DNA of 64,000 nucleotides, from positions 5,395,001 through 5,459,000 of the forward strand of contig NZ_CP033367.1 in the NCBI RefSeq assembly GCF_013170845.1. Reading direction: 5' to 3'. The position numbers were made by a program, and so were the translations under genes. Below, one piece after another: positions 27,213 through 36,434 of this stretch. The DNA comes from Mesorhizobium loti R88b (lineage in GTDB: Bacteria > Pseudomonadota > Alphaproteobacteria > Rhizobiales > Rhizobiaceae). The notes beneath the pieces are model-generated. The model saw only the letters and a list, made by a program, of their open reading frames with translations, did not search any database and had not been told where the DNA came from. How positions within the stretch are numbered: position 1 is the first letter of the stretch; each line of letters opens with the position of its first letter.

Positions 27213-28103
27213 GTGGCAGAGAGCTCAGGAAACATAAAGCTGGCAGTTATCGCCGGGCTGACCATGATCGGCATCTACGCCGTGCAATTCGTCGCCGCCC
27301 GCTTCAGCCTCAGAGACCATCTGACGGTGACCGACATGGCCGCCTTGCGCTTTGTCGGTGCGGGTGCGGTGTTCCTGCCGGTCGTCTGGCAACGCGGCTT
27401 CGAACAGATGAAGGTATTGGGCTGGCGGCGGGCACTGGCATTGGCGGTTCTGGCCGGACTGCCTTACCCGCTGATCATCAATTGGGGCCTCACCTATGCG
27501 CCTGCCGTCCACGGCGCGGCACTTTGCCCTGCCTCGATCGTATTCTTCTCGTTCCTGCTGTCGCTCCTCCAGGAGCGCACGTCGCGGCAGCGAACTATCG
27601 GCATCGCCACGATCATCGTGGGGCTGTTGCTGTTCATCGCGCCGGCACGCGATGGCACCCGTGAGGTTCTTTTCGGCGACCTGCTGTTCGTCGGGTCTGG
27701 CCTCATGTTCTCCGCCTACGCAACGCTTGTGCGGCAATGGCGTATCGATCCGGTCACGGCCACCGCGACCGTCGTGCTTCTGTCGTGCCTGCCGTTACCG
27801 TTTCTCACCCTTTTCGCGCCAAGCGGCTTCCATGCCGCGGCAGGCGCCGAGATCATCAGCCAGATGGTCATCCAGGGTTTGCTTGCCGGGGCGGCCGCCA
27901 TGTTCCTCTACACCTATATCGTCGGCCAGCTCGGGTCGCAGACGGCATCGCTGTTCATGCCTGGCGTACCGATAGCCACGGTCATTGTCGGTATGATCGT
28001 GCTCGGCGAAACACCGACCACCACCCAATTCGCGGCCATCGCGATCATGGCCACGGGGATGGGCTTTTCAGCGATGACTGGACGCGTTGCTGGGGAAATT
28101 TGA
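27213..28103 (+). CDS. EamA/DMT-family exporter
   Basis: 296-residue ten-helix inner-membrane transporter starting at a GTG (27213) behind an AGG-type site; the open frame continues upstream, but that part lies antisense to the Lrp gene. Two EamA repeats are visible: the first ends near APAVHGAALCPASIVFFSFL, the second near MPGVPIATVIVGMIVLGETP. DMT exporters move amino acids or other metabolites out of the cell. The divergent Lrp regulator suggests an amino-acid-like substrate. Confidence 0.88.
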   Translation: MAESSGNIKLAVIAGLTMIGIYAVQFVAARFSLRDHLTVTDMAALRFVGAGAVFLPVVWQRGFEQMKVLGWRRALALAVLAGLPYPLIINWGLTYAPAVHGAALCPASIVFFSFLLSLLQERTSRQRTIGIATIIVGLLLFIAPARDGTREVLFGDLLFVGSGLMFSAYATLVRQWRIDPVTATATVVLLSCLPLPFLTLFAPSGFHAAAGAEIISQMVIQGLLAGAAAMFLYTYIVGQLGSQTASLFMPGVPIATVIVGMIVLGETPTTTQFAAIAIMATGMGFSAMTGRVAGEI

Positions 28104-28205
28104 GAATTCCGCCAAAGGCTGGATCGCCAATGAATTCAATTAAATAGCCCGACCTTCGAAGAAACGGATTCTGGCGTGCAGCCCTGATCGATTTGGCAGA
28201 AGATT

Positions 28206-28922
28206 TTAATGCGCGGATGCAAGCAGCGCCGCCAATTTTTCAGGCCCGCCCTGCAAAACGTTCAAGTCGACGTCGCCCTGGATACCGTCCACGCGCCCCA
28301 TATTGTGGTACTGCCAGTAGACCCAATCGTGGCGATCCGGCTCCATGAGCAAGGAACGAAGCCAGAGTGGCCGGACGGCGATCTGCCCGGCATAGGCCGC
28401 CTCCGCCTCATCGGTCAGATAGACGATTGCCGTCTTGCCGAACGCCGCCTCGACAGGTCCAAGGAAGGCCTGGAGTTCCGCATTCAACTGTTCGGGCGAT
28501 GGCCGCTGCGGACAATTGCCGCCGAACTCGATGTCGACGACCGGCGGCAGCAAGGGCTGATCGTGCGGCACGACCGCGATGAAATTCTTCGCCTGGTCGG
28601 CGCCTGGCCGGCAGAAGGTGAAGAAGTGATAGGCGCCGACCGCGAGGCCAGCCGCGCGAGCCTCACGCAGATTGGCGGCAAAGGCGCGATCGACATGATC
28701 GCCACCCTCTGTCGCCTTGATGATGGCGAAGGCGACATCGTCTGCGGCAACGCGCCGCCAATCAATCTGGCCCTGGTGGTGGGAGACGTCGATGCCTCTG
28801 AGCGGATATTTGCCGCGATCAGGAGAATAGGTGTGGAAGTAGGTGAAGCCACCAGCGATAATGAGGCCCGCCACAACCAAGCCGGCCAAGCTCCAGAGAA
28901 CAATCCGGTTCTTCAAGAGCAT
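28206..28922 (-). CDS. GH25-family muramidase (lysozyme-like)
   Basis: 238 residues. An N-terminal membrane anchor (about residues 8-30) is followed by a glycoside hydrolase 25 domain with GIDVSHHQGQIDW (catalytic-region Asp), FAIIKATEGG, VVDIEFGGN (acidic pair) and VYWQYHNMGRVDGIQGDVDLNVL. The enzyme should cut peptidoglycan between MurNAc and GlcNAc in the periplasm, for remodelling rather than phage lysis, since no phage genes are near. It lies between the EamA gene and smpB. Confidence 0.9.
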   Translation of the reverse strand: MLLKNRIVLWSLAGLVVAGLIIAGGFTYFHTYSPDRGKYPLRGIDVSHHQGQIDWRRVAADDVAFAIIKATEGGDHVDRAFAANLREARAAGLAVGAYHFFTFCRPGADQAKNFIAVVPHDQPLLPPVVDIEFGGNCPQRPSPEQLNAELQAFLGPVEAAFGKTAIVYLTDEAEAAYAGQIAVRPLWLRSLLMEPDRHDWVYWQYHNMGRVDGIQGDVDLNVLQGGPEKLAALLASAH

Positions 28923-28960
28923 CCCCTGGTTTGTCGTCCTGGCTGATCGGTCGGAACTTG

Positions 28961-28980
28961 AAAGCCAAACAGTTGGCTTT
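28961..28980. terminator. Hairpin between smpB and GH25 gene (first)
   Basis: AAAGCCAA pairs with TTGGCTTT around a 4-base loop, giving A/T-flanked symmetry usable in both directions. A close relative lies 76 bases further on at 29037. Confidence 0.5.
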
Positions 28981-29036
28981 CCTGGGGCTATTGCCTGACG
29001 CCCGCCCTTCGCTATGGCTTCGGGCGTTCGTCGCTC

Positions 29037-29060
29037 GAAAAGCCAAATCGTTGGCTTTTC
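29037..29060 (-). terminator. Probable smpB terminator
   Basis: GAAAAGCCAA at 29037-29046 pairs with TTGGCTTTTC at 29051-29060. It lies 22 bases after the smpB stop and ends in T residues when read on the minus strand. The core GCCAA...TTGGC is shared with the hairpin at 28961. Confidence 0.65.
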
Positions 29061-29081
29061 GTCCGCTTCGCGGACCGCTCC

Positions 29082-29561
29082 TCACCCACGCTCCTTCAAG
29101 AGCCGGCCCTTCTCGCGCGACCAGTCGCGCTGCTTCTCGCTTTCGCGCTTGTCGTGCAGTTTCTTGCCGCGGCCGACCGCGAGCAAGAGCTTGGCGCGGC
29201 CCTGGTCGTTGAAATAGATTTTCAACGGCACCAGCGTCATGCCTTCGCGGTCGACGCTTTGCGACAGCTTCGCCATCTCGCGCTTTTTGAGCAGGAGTTT
29301 GCGGCGCCGGCGCGGCTCATGGTTGAAGCGGTTGGCCTGCAGATATTCCGGCAGATAGGAATTGATCAGCCAGATCTCGCCGCCCTCGACGGAGGCATAG
29401 CTGTCCTGGATGTTGGCCTGGCCCTGGCGCAGCGACTTGACCTCGGTGCCGGTCAGCACCAAGCCGGTCTCGACAGTGTCGAGCACCTCGTAGGAAAACC
29501 GCGCCTTGCGGTTTTCCGAGACGGTCTTGTTGTTTGGATCGGCTTTTCTGACTTGGTTCAT
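29082..29561 (-). CDS. smpB: SsrA-binding protein SmpB
   Basis: 159-residue partner of tmRNA in trans-translation. Hallmarks: [39 protein letters not shown] and the C-terminal basic tail after [15 protein letters not shown]. It starts 26 bases after dapA, so the two are probably co-transcribed, the usual alphaproteobacterial order. No strong Shine-Dalgarno sequence is seen, consistent with coupling to dapA. Confidence 0.96.
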   Translation of the reverse strand: MNQVRKADPNNKTVSENRKARFSYEVLDTVETGLVLTGTEVKSLRQGQANIQDSYASVEGGEIWLINSYLPEYLQANRFNHEPRRRRKLLLKKREMAKLSQSVDREGMTLVPLKIYFNDQGRAKLLLAVGRGKKLHDKRESEKQRDWSREKGRLLKERG

Positions 29562-29586
29562 GATGTGGAGAGGTGGCGCCTCATCG

Positions 29587-30468
29587 CTAATTAATCAAGC
29601 CGGCGTGCTTCAAAGCCGCATCGATCTTCTCGGCCGTCGACTGCTCAACGGTGACCAATGGCGAACGCAACACATTCTCGACCTTGCCGAGCTTCGACAG
29701 GGCATATTTGGCGCCGGAGACGCCGGGTTCGATGAAGATCGCCTTGTGCAATGGCAGCAGGCGGTCCTGCAATTCCAGCGCCTTGGCACTGTCACCGGAG
29801 AGCGTTGCTTCCTGAAACTCGGCGCACAGCCGCGGTGCGACGTTCGACGTCACCGAGATAGCGCCGACGCCGCCATGCGCGTTGAAGCCGAGCGCCGAAG
29901 CGTCCTCGCCCGAAAGCTGGATGAAACCCTTGCCGCAGGTCATGCGCTGCTCGGACACACGCTCGACCTTGCCGGTGGCATCCTTGACGCCGACGATGTT
30001 CTTGAAGTCGTGCGCCAGCCGGCCCATCGTCTCCGGCATCATGTCGATCACCGAGCGCGGCGGGATGTTGTAGATGATGATCGGCAGCTTGGTCGCCTTG
30101 GCGACAGCGGCGAAATGCTCGTAGAGGCCGCGCTGCGTCGGCCTGTTGTAATAGGGCGTAACGACCAGGGCGGCATCGGCGCCGGCCTTCTCGGCATATT
30201 GTACGAGCCCGACCGCTTCTTCGGTGTTGTTGGAGCCAGCTCCGGCGACGACCGGGACGCGACCCTTGGCCACCTCGATGCAGACCTTGATGACGTGGCG
30301 ATGCTCGTCATGCGACAGCGTCGGCGACTCGCCGGTCGTGCCGACGGGAACCAAACCCGTTGTGCCCTCGGCGAGCTGCCATTCGACAAACGCGCGAAAG
30401 GCTTTCTCGTCGAAACGCCCGCTCTTCTCGAACGGTGTCACGAGCGCAGTAAGCGAGCCTCTCAGCAT
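29587..30468 (-). CDS. dapA: 4-hydroxy-tetrahydrodipicolinate synthase
   Basis: 293 residues from the ATG at 30468 with AAGGAG nine bases upstream; a TTG three codons earlier touches that site and is rejected. The TIM-barrel aldolase condenses pyruvate and aspartate semialdehyde, the first step of lysine/meso-diaminopimelate synthesis. The Schiff-base lysine is in [11 protein letters not shown], the catalytic tyrosine in IIYNIPPRS, and substrate contacts lie in [10 protein letters not shown]. Two intergenic repeats lie upstream. Confidence 0.95.
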   Translation of the reverse strand: MLRGSLTALVTPFEKSGRFDEKAFRAFVEWQLAEGTTGLVPVGTTGESPTLSHDEHRHVIKVCIEVAKGRVPVVAGAGSNNTEEAVGLVQYAEKAGADAALVVTPYYNRPTQRGLYEHFAAVAKATKLPIIIYNIPPRSVIDMMPETMGRLAHDFKNIVGVKDATGKVERVSEQRMTCGKGFIQLSGEDASALGFNAHGGVGAISVTSNVAPRLCAEFQEATLSGDSAKALELQDRLLPLHKAIFIEPGVSGAKYALSKLGKVENVLRSPLVTVEQSTAEKIDAALKHAGLIN

Positions 30469-30499
30469 GTCGTCCAACTCCTTGGGACTTTTTGTTTAC

Positions 30500-30544
30500 G
30501 CATGTCGTTCCCCCAAAACCGGTATCCACTTTTGGGCGACATGC
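30500..30544. repeat. Intergenic palindromic repeat A, copy 3
   Basis: GCATGTCGTTCCCCCAAAAC ... CCACTTTTGGGCGACATGC. GCATGTCG and CGACATGC are perfect 8-base ends, and the inner CCAAAA/TTTTGG also pairs. Tandem with copy 4, 14 bases further on. Confidence 0.8.
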
Positions 30545-30558
30545 TTCGGTTTGTTTGT

Positions 30559-30604
30559 GCATGTCGTTGTCCCAAAACCGGTATCCACTTTTGGGCGACA
30601 TGCA
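30559..30604. repeat. Intergenic palindromic repeat A, copy 4
   Basis: Nearly identical to copy 3 (differences only near TTGTCCC versus TTCCCCC), same orientation, with perfect GCATGTCG/CGACATGC ends. Confidence 0.8.
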
Positions 30605-30829
30605 TCGGTGTTTTGTCGATCGGTTTGTCGTGCGCGCCTTCTAGCCGAAAGCGAAGCGGCGCACCATAGTCTCGACATGGTTGCGCGGCAAGCATTGCCA
30701 TGGTGCCAGCAAGCGCAATTCGAACGGCCTCGATAACTCTTTGTTTACGAGCCCTTCACGACCTAAGTTTAGGCTTCGAGGCTTCTTCGCCTGCTGGTAA
30801 AATGCTGGATTAAGGAAAGATACGAGATC

Positions 30830-32860
30830 ATGCCGACCCGTCGGCCTCACCTCTTCGCGCTGCTTGGCGCCATCGCCGTGTTGATACCCGGCATGGCGAT
30901 CAGCAGCAGCGTCGATGTGCAGGTCACGTCGGCGATCCCGGTGCCGGGTGTGCAAGACAACGCGCAACAGGCCGCCTCCCCCAGCGTCGCGCTCTTGAAA
31001 AGCGGGCTGGACGCTCTGGCGGCCGGCGATATCACGGGCGCCCGTGGCGTGCGCGATGTGCTTCCCGCTCAATCGCTCGACCAGCATATACTGGCCTGGG
31101 CGATCGCGCTTTATGGCGGCGACAAGGTTCCGAGCGGCGACATCGCCGCCGCAGCGAAGATGCTGCCCAACTGGCCGGGCACGGTTGCCCTGCGCAAGAA
31201 CAGCGAGCGCGCGCTCTACCGCGAGAACCCCGCCCCCGACATCGTCATTGCGGCATTCGATGGCAGCCAGCCGCAAACATTTGAAGGCGTCATGGTCCTC
31301 GCCCGCGCCTATGTGGCAACGGGCAACGTCAAGGCGGCCCGCTCGGTGCTGTCGCCGTTCTGGCGCACCACGGTCCTGGAAGCCAAGGACGAGACGGCGC
31401 TGATCAAGGAATTCGGCAGTCTGATCTCTGCCGCCGACCACCGTTTTCGCATGGACCGCATGTTCTATGCCGACAGGGTGAATTCCGCGCTGCGCATTGC
31501 CGGTCTTGCCGGCGCCCAGCAGTTTGCCGAGGCCTGGGTCGCGGCTGACAGAGGGGACAAGAATGCGCTGAAACTGCTGAAGGCAGTGCCGGAATCCCAG
31601 CGTTCAGCTGGCTACTTCTTCGCGCAGGCGGAATATCTGCGCAAGCAGGAGGATTTTGCCGGCGCCGCTGCCGTTGTGATGAAGGCGCCGACGGATCGCG
31701 AAGCTCTGGTCGATCCAGACGCCTGGTGGGTCGAGCGCCGGGTGCTGTCGCGCGAACTGGTCGACCAGGGCGACATGAAGACGGCCTACCAGGTCGTCGC
31801 CACGCATGCCGCCGAAAGTGCGGCCAATGCGGCGGAGGCCGAATTCCACGCCGGCTGGTATGCGCTGCGCGGCCTCAACGACCCTAAGCTTGCCGCAACG
31901 CATTTTTCGCGCATCGCCGACCTCGCGCAGGGGCCGATGACCCTGTCGCGCGCCTATTACTGGCTCGGCCGTGCCGCCGAAGTCGGCGGCCCCGGAAATG
32001 CCAAGGACTATTTTGGACGGGCCGCCACTTACGGCACGACCTTTTACGGCCAGCTTGCCGCCGAACGTATCGGCCGGCAGGCGCTCAACATCGTCTATCC
32101 CGCGCCGAGCGCTGCCGACCGGCAGAGTTTTGCCAGCCGCGAGGCCGTCAGCGCCATCAAGCGCCTGCAAGAGGCTGGTTACGACCGTTATGCCGAAACG
32201 CTTTATCGCGACCTTGCCGGGCAGTTGACCAGCCCGGGCGAACTGGCGCTGCTCGCCGTCCTTGCCGAGAAGCAAGACAACCATTTCATGGCGCTGAAGG
32301 TCGGCAAGATCGCCGGCGCGCGTGGCATCGATGTCGGTGCGCTGTCGCACCCGCTCGGCGTCATCCCCGATTCGGCCAACATTTCCGGCTCGGGCAAGGC
32401 ACTGGCCTACGCGATCGCCCGCCAGGAAAGCGAATTCAACATCGGCGCGGTATCAAGTGCCGGCGCGCGCGGGCTGCTGCAGTTGATGCCTGGAACCGCC
32501 AAGCAACTGGCGAAGAAGGCCGGTTTGGAGTTTTCGCAGACGCGGCTCACCACCGATGCCGGCTACAACGCCACACTCGGCTCAGCCTTCCTTGGCGAGC
32601 AGCTTGACCGCTTCAACGGCTCCTACGTGCTGACTTTCGCCGGCTACAATGCGGGCCCCAACCGGGCCAGCCAGTGGGTAGCGAAATACGGCGACCCACG
32701 CGGCAAGGACATCGATGCGGTGGTGGACTGGATAGAGCGGATTCCCTACACGGAAACAAGAAGTTACGTGGAGCGTGTGATGGAAAATTACGAGGTCTAC
32801 AAGATGCGCATTTCCGGCAAGTACGACATCGTCGGGGATCTGGTGAACGGGCGCAGCTGA
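30830..32860 (+). CDS. Soluble lytic murein transglycosylase (Slt70-like)
   Basis: 676-residue exported peptidoglycan lyase. A hydrophobic N-terminal signal or anchor (residues 8-25) and a long helical superhelical region precede the C-terminal SLT domain (about 520-660). There the catalytic Glu lies in AIARQESEFNIGAVSSAGAR, followed by GLLQLMPGTAKQLAKKAG and FAGYNAGPNRASQWV. The gene lies opposite dapA. Its product should work in the periplasm on glycan strands, like the GH25 enzyme two genes away, though co-regulation is not shown. Confidence 0.93.
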   Translation: MPTRRPHLFALLGAIAVLIPGMAISSSVDVQVTSAIPVPGVQDNAQQAASPSVALLKSGLDALAAGDITGARGVRDVLPAQSLDQHILAWAIALYGGDKVPSGDIAAAAKMLPNWPGTVALRKNSERALYRENPAPDIVIAAFDGSQPQTFEGVMVLARAYVATGNVKAARSVLSPFWRTTVLEAKDETALIKEFGSLISAADHRFRMDRMFYADRVNSALRIAGLAGAQQFAEAWVAADRGDKNALKLLKAVPESQRSAGYFFAQAEYLRKQEDFAGAAAVVMKAPTDREALVDPDAWWVERRVLSRELVDQGDMKTAYQVVATHAAESAANAAEAEFHAGWYALRGLNDPKLAATHFSRIADLAQGPMTLSRAYYWLGRAAEVGGPGNAKDYFGRAATYGTTFYGQLAAERIGRQALNIVYPAPSAADRQSFASREAVSAIKRLQEAGYDRYAETLYRDLAGQLTSPGELALLAVLAEKQDNHFMALKVGKIAGARGIDVGALSHPLGVIPDSANISGSGKALAYAIARQESEFNIGAVSSAGARGLLQLMPGTAKQLAKKAGLEFSQTRLTTDAGYNATLGSAFLGEQLDRFNGSYVLTFAGYNAGPNRASQWVAKYGDPRGKDIDAVVDWIERIPYTETRSYVERVMENYEVYKMRISGKYDIVGDLVNGRS

Positions 32861-32962
32861 GGCTTGCCCTGTCCGATCAGGTTGAAGAAAGAGCGTCTTT
32901 CATTTGACCGGCCCTGCCCTCGCCTGTAGCTGTCTGGGTCTATCCACCAGGGCCGAATTCAA

Positions 32963-33862
32963 ATGTCGAGCGACGAAGGCTTTACCGACTTTTTCTATGC
33001 GGCGCCGGACGGGTTGAAACTGCACGCCCGGGTCTACGGCAAGGCCAATACCGGACACTGGCCGGTGGTCTGCCTGCCCGGCTTGACCCGGAACGCCCGC
33101 GACTTTCATGAACTTGCGCTCTATCTGTCGCAGCGTGCCGGCACTTCACGCCAGGTCGTGGCCTTCGATTACCGAGGGCGAGGGATGTCGGCCTACGATC
33201 CCGAAATCGCTCACTACAATATCGGTGTCGAAGCCGGCGACATCCTTGCCGGGCTGGCCGCACTCGGCATCGAGGAGGCCGCTTTCATCGGCACCTCACG
33301 CGGCGGCCTGATCATCCACGTGCTCGGGGCATTGAAGCCGGCCGTGCTGAAAGCCATTGTGCTCAATGACATCGGGCCTGTGATCGAAGCCGGAGGCTTT
33401 GCCAACATCCGATCCTATCTTGAGCGCTCGCCGAAGCCGAAGACATTTGATGAAGCCGTGGACGCGCAGCGGCGCACGCATGGCGGCGACTTTCCAGCCC
33501 TTACCCATGCGGACTGGGCTCGGATGGTGGGTGCGCTCTACCGCAACACGGATGTCGGACTGGTGCCCGATTTCGATCCGGCGTTGATCGACACTCTGGC
33601 CGGAATCGATTTCAGCAAGCCGTTGCCAGATCTCTGGCCGCAATTCGATGCGTTGATCGCCGCGCCGCTGCTTGCCATCCGCGGCGGCAATTCGAAACTG
33701 CTCTCCACCGCAACGCTCGAGGACATGCAAAAACGCCATCCCGGCATGGAGACGATCACCGTCGAGGGCCAGGGCCACGCGCCATTCCTGGAAACGGGAA
33801 GTCTGCCGAGCGCCATCGCGACCTTCCTGGATAGGGCGCAGCAGCAACCTCAAACAAAGTAA
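32963..33862 (+). CDS. Alpha/beta hydrolase
   Basis: 299-residue hydrolase. Oxyanion region VVCLPGLTRNARDF, nucleophile elbow FIGTSRGGLII (Ser near residue 113), acidic residue probably in AIRGGNSKLLS and catalytic His in EGQGHAPFLE. FDYRGRGMSAYDP is typical of the epoxide hydrolase/haloperoxidase-like group. No signal peptide. Substrate unknown. Followed directly by a strong hairpin shared with the convergent recombinase gene. Confidence 0.88.
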   Translation: MSSDEGFTDFFYAAPDGLKLHARVYGKANTGHWPVVCLPGLTRNARDFHELALYLSQRAGTSRQVVAFDYRGRGMSAYDPEIAHYNIGVEAGDILAGLAALGIEEAAFIGTSRGGLIIHVLGALKPAVLKAIVLNDIGPVIEAGGFANIRSYLERSPKPKTFDEAVDAQRRTHGGDFPALTHADWARMVGALYRNTDVGLVPDFDPALIDTLAGIDFSKPLPDLWPQFDALIAAPLLAIRGGNSKLLSTATLEDMQKRHPGMETITVEGQGHAPFLETGSLPSAIATFLDRAQQQPQTK

Positions 33863-33863
33863 A

Positions 33864-33889
33864 CCCCAAGACCAAATCTGGTCCTGGGG
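33864..33889. terminator. Bidirectional terminator hairpin
   Basis: CCCCAAGACCA (33864-33874) pairs with TGGTCCTGGGG (33879-33889) with one mismatch and a 4-base loop, immediately after the hydrolase stop and 32 bases beyond the stop of the convergent recombinase gene. Confidence 0.7.
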
Positions 33890-33920
33890 TCAGTATGTCA
33901 ATATATCTAGGCTCGGCGAA

Positions 33921-34988
33921 CTATTTGGCTTTCGAGCTTTTTCCGGGCGCCTTTGCCGCGACCGCCTTGCCCTTTTTCGCGGGCGTTGCCGCTGAAGGCG
34001 TGGTCAGCGGAGATGAAAACGCCGAACTTTGTGCGCCGCCAGCCAGTCCCTCGCCACGGGGCGTTTCCAGGACCACAACGCAACCGTCGAGATCGTTGGT
34101 GGCCAGATGGGCGTAGCGCATGGTCATCGAAAGTGTCTGGTGGCCGAGCCACATCTGCACGCGCCTGATGTCGATGCCGCCCTGGACGAGCCGCGAGGCG
34201 CAAGTGTGGCGCAGAATGTGCGGCACCACCTGGTCGTCGGCGCCAAGGCCGACCTCGGCCTTTGCGTCGTTCCAGATGGCGCGAAACTGCGCCTGGCTGA
34301 GCTTGGTGAACGGACCTTTGGGCCGGCGGCCCTCGGTCGGCGGCAGCTTGATGACTTCCTTGACCCGCTCGGTCATCGGAATGGTGCGGCTGCGGCCGGA
34401 TTTGGTGATCCAGAAGGAGACCCGATGTTCCTGGATGTCATTCCAGATCAATCCGAGTGCCTCGCCGAGACGGCAACCGCTATCAACCAGGAAGACGGAA
34501 AGCCGGTAGGCATCCTCGCTGCGGCTCCTGATGGCAGAAAACAGCCTTGCCTCTTCCTCCCTCTCGAGGAAGCGAATCCGTCCCGCCCGCTCCTTCTGGC
34601 GGCGGAACTCGGGCAGGCTGTGGATATCTCCCATCTTGTAAGCCTTGCGCAGCAGTTTGCTGAGGGCAGCCATCTTTCGATTGATGGTTGCATTGCTGTT
34701 GCCGCGCTGGCGCAAGGTGCCGATAAGGTTATCAAGGGTACTCTGGTCAACGGCGCTGAAACGCTCCCCAAGGAGAATCTCATCTATTTCGCCGATGAAT
34801 GAGCTGACATTGTATTTATGCCGCCCATCATCCCACAGTATGTCCCGGTAAGCTGAAAAAAGCTCTCCGACCCTGTACGACTTTACTTCTCTTATCTTGT
34901 TGTAGGTGTAGTTGATCTTTGAGTTCTGAGAAGAAAACATCGAAAACGGATCCGGGGGGCTACCCTCTTGAATCGCTTCGTTGGTCAT
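33921..34988 (-). CDS. Tyrosine-type site-specific recombinase/integrase
   Basis: 355 residues. SAM-like core-binding domain (about 45-125) and catalytic domain (about 140-310). The full catalytic set is visible: Arg in DSGCRLGEALGL, His-x-x-Arg in HILRHTCASRL, His in WLGHQT and Tyr in MTMRYAHL. The C-terminal 45 residues are an added Ala/Lys/Pro-rich tail (PAKKGKAVAAKAPGKSSKAK). No excisionase, phage or conjugation gene is next to it. It stands 1.9 kb from tRNA-Ser at 36868, the kind of gene that rhizobial islands use for integration, so it may be the relic of a departed element. Confidence 0.9.
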   Translation of the reverse strand: MTNEAIQEGSPPDPFSMFSSQNSKINYTYNKIREVKSYRVGELFSAYRDILWDDGRHKYNVSSFIGEIDEILLGERFSAVDQSTLDNLIGTLRQRGNSNATINRKMAALSKLLRKAYKMGDIHSLPEFRRQKERAGRIRFLEREEEARLFSAIRSRSEDAYRLSVFLVDSGCRLGEALGLIWNDIQEHRVSFWITKSGRSRTIPMTERVKEVIKLPPTEGRRPKGPFTKLSQAQFRAIWNDAKAEVGLGADDQVVPHILRHTCASRLVQGGIDIRRVQMWLGHQTLSMTMRYAHLATNDLDGCVVVLETPRGEGLAGGAQSSAFSSPLTTPSAATPAKKGKAVAAKAPGKSSKAK

Positions 34989-35171
34989 AGTTCGTCACAC
35001 CCCCGAGTGGATAGATCAGCCCTATCCGCTTGGAAGCGTCCTTTCAAGAGATTTTAATCACGCGGTTGTGATCCCATCCGCCCATCAACGGATCCCACGA
35101 CATCGTCCCGCGGATTTATTCAGCTACCAATTCCCCCTGTTCCTTCGTTTGCGTTGACCCAGTCACGAAAC

Positions 35172-35204
35172 AAAAACAGCCCGGGCGTTTGTGCGCCCGG
35201 GCTG
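35172..35204 (-). terminator. Rho-independent terminator of porin 2
   Basis: CAGCCCGGGCG (35177-35187) and CGCCCGGGCTG (35194-35204) form a perfect 11-bp stem with a 6-base loop. On the minus strand it is followed by TTTTTG. Lies 25 bases after the porin stop. Confidence 0.92.
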
Positions 35205-35229
35205 GATTTCACCTGTAAGGAACCAGCCC

Positions 35230-36417
35230 TTAGAAGGAGCGCTGGAAGCGGAGCATGCCGCCGACGCTGTTCTTCTTGTCGCCACCGGTCCAATTGTAAT
35301 TGTTTCCGGTACCGTCATTAAATTGGTCGTCAAACCTACCTGCATGCGCGTAGTCGACTTCGGCAGTGACCGTGAAGCCCGGAACAACGTCATAGGCAAC
35401 GTTCGCTGCAATGCCGAGGTTCTTCCAATCGTCGTACGAGGCTTGCAGATTGAACGAGGTCTTCTCGTTGAACTTGTAGGTGCCGCCGCCCCACACCGCC
35501 CAGCTGCCGCCCCACGGCTTGTAGAAGCCGCGACCGCCTGCCGGGTCATCGTAGGATCTATCCTCGAGGTGGTTGGTCGAGCCGTAGCCGCCCATGATGA
35601 ACAGCGACAGTGCGCTGGAGACGTTCACGTCCAAGCGGACCTTGCCGGACACCGATTCATAGTTGCTGTCGTAAGCAACGACGCCCGTGATCGCACCCCA
35701 GCCCTGCGTCCACTTCACACCGCCGACGACGTGCGGAACATAGCTGTCGATCGTGCCGACGCCATAGTAATGCCCGTAATCCTGGTTGCCGCCACCCGAA
35801 CCTTCTTCGAGCGAGACTATGGCCGAGAAACCGTTGCCGGCGTCAAAGGTGTAGCTGATCAAGTTGGTGTCGAAGCCGCCATAAGGAACCAGCGTATCCT
35901 GAATGACGTTGCCCGCGTAGCCGATGAACGTATCGAAGGCCGATTCGTCCTTACCAATGCGGAGACCACCGAGCTGGATCCAGGCGAAGTTCAACGAGAT
36001 GCCAGTGTTCTCAGCGGCGTTCTCATCGACATCGGCATTGTGGTTTTGGAAATTGATGCGGGTCTCGGTATAGGTCTTCAAGGTGCCGAGCTCGGTTTCC
36101 TGGCCGGTCCAGGTCTTCAGCGCGAAGCGAGCATGCTTTTGAAAGGTACCCTGATCCTTGTCGGTCTTGACGTCGCCGGTGCGAGCGCCATCGAACGAGC
36201 CGACGTCACCGACGCCGATGTCGTAGCGGATGTAGCCGCCGATGCGCAGGCAGGTTTCGGTGCCGGGGATGTAGAAGTAGCCAGCGCCGTAGACGTCGCA
36301 GATCTTGACGTATTCAGCGGGTTCCGGCTCGGCGACGACGACGGCGTCGGCGGCGCGCGCACCGGAAACTGCGATCAGGGCCGCAGCGGAGCCGAGGAGA
36401 AGGCTCTTAATGTTCAT
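35230..36417 (-). CDS. Outer-membrane porin (RopA-like), copy 2
   Basis: 395-residue porin_2 family protein with signal peptide MNIKSLLLGSAAALIAVSGARA, ribosome site GGAGG and C-terminal RFQRSF. The first 182 coding bases plus the ribosome site are identical to porin 3 (37400), which faces the other way. Surface loops around residues 75-90, 190-235 and 280-300 differ from porins 1 and 3. These proteins form general diffusion channels of the outer membrane. Confidence 0.94.
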   Translation of the reverse strand: MNIKSLLLGSAAALIAVSGARAADAVVVAEPEPAEYVKICDVYGAGYFYIPGTETCLRIGGYIRYDIGVGDVGSFDGARTGDVKTDKDQGTFQKHARFALKTWTGQETELGTLKTYTETRINFQNHNADVDENAAENTGISLNFAWIQLGGLRIGKDESAFDTFIGYAGNVIQDTLVPYGGFDTNLISYTFDAGNGFSAIVSLEEGSGGGNQDYGHYYGVGTIDSYVPHVVGGVKWTQGWGAITGVVAYDSNYESVSGKVRLDVNVSSALSLFIMGGYGSTNHLEDRSYDDPAGGRGFYKPWGGSWAVWGGGTYKFNEKTSFNLQASYDDWKNLGIAANVAYDVVPGFTVTAEVDYAHAGRFDDQFNDGTGNNYNWTGGDKKNSVGGMLRFQRSF

Positions 36418-36434
36418 TTTCTGACCTCCAGTCA
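36236..36434 (-). repeat. 199-bp perfect inverted repeat, left arm (porin 2 5' end)
   Basis: Bases 36236-36434 on the minus strand are the same, base for base, as 37383-37581 on the plus strand, covering the ribosome site and the first 61 codons of porins 2 and 3. The arms are 948 bases apart. Confidence 0.9.

Larger units (their letters stand above)
30469..30829. other. Intergenic region between dapA and lytic transglycosylase
   Basis: 361 bases between divergent genes. It holds two tandem copies of repeat A (30500-30544 and 30559-30604) and presumably the promoters of both genes. Near 30775-30829 the sequence is AT-richer, ending in AAGGAAAG as ribosome site for the plus-strand gene. No further gene seen. 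Confidence 0.6.
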
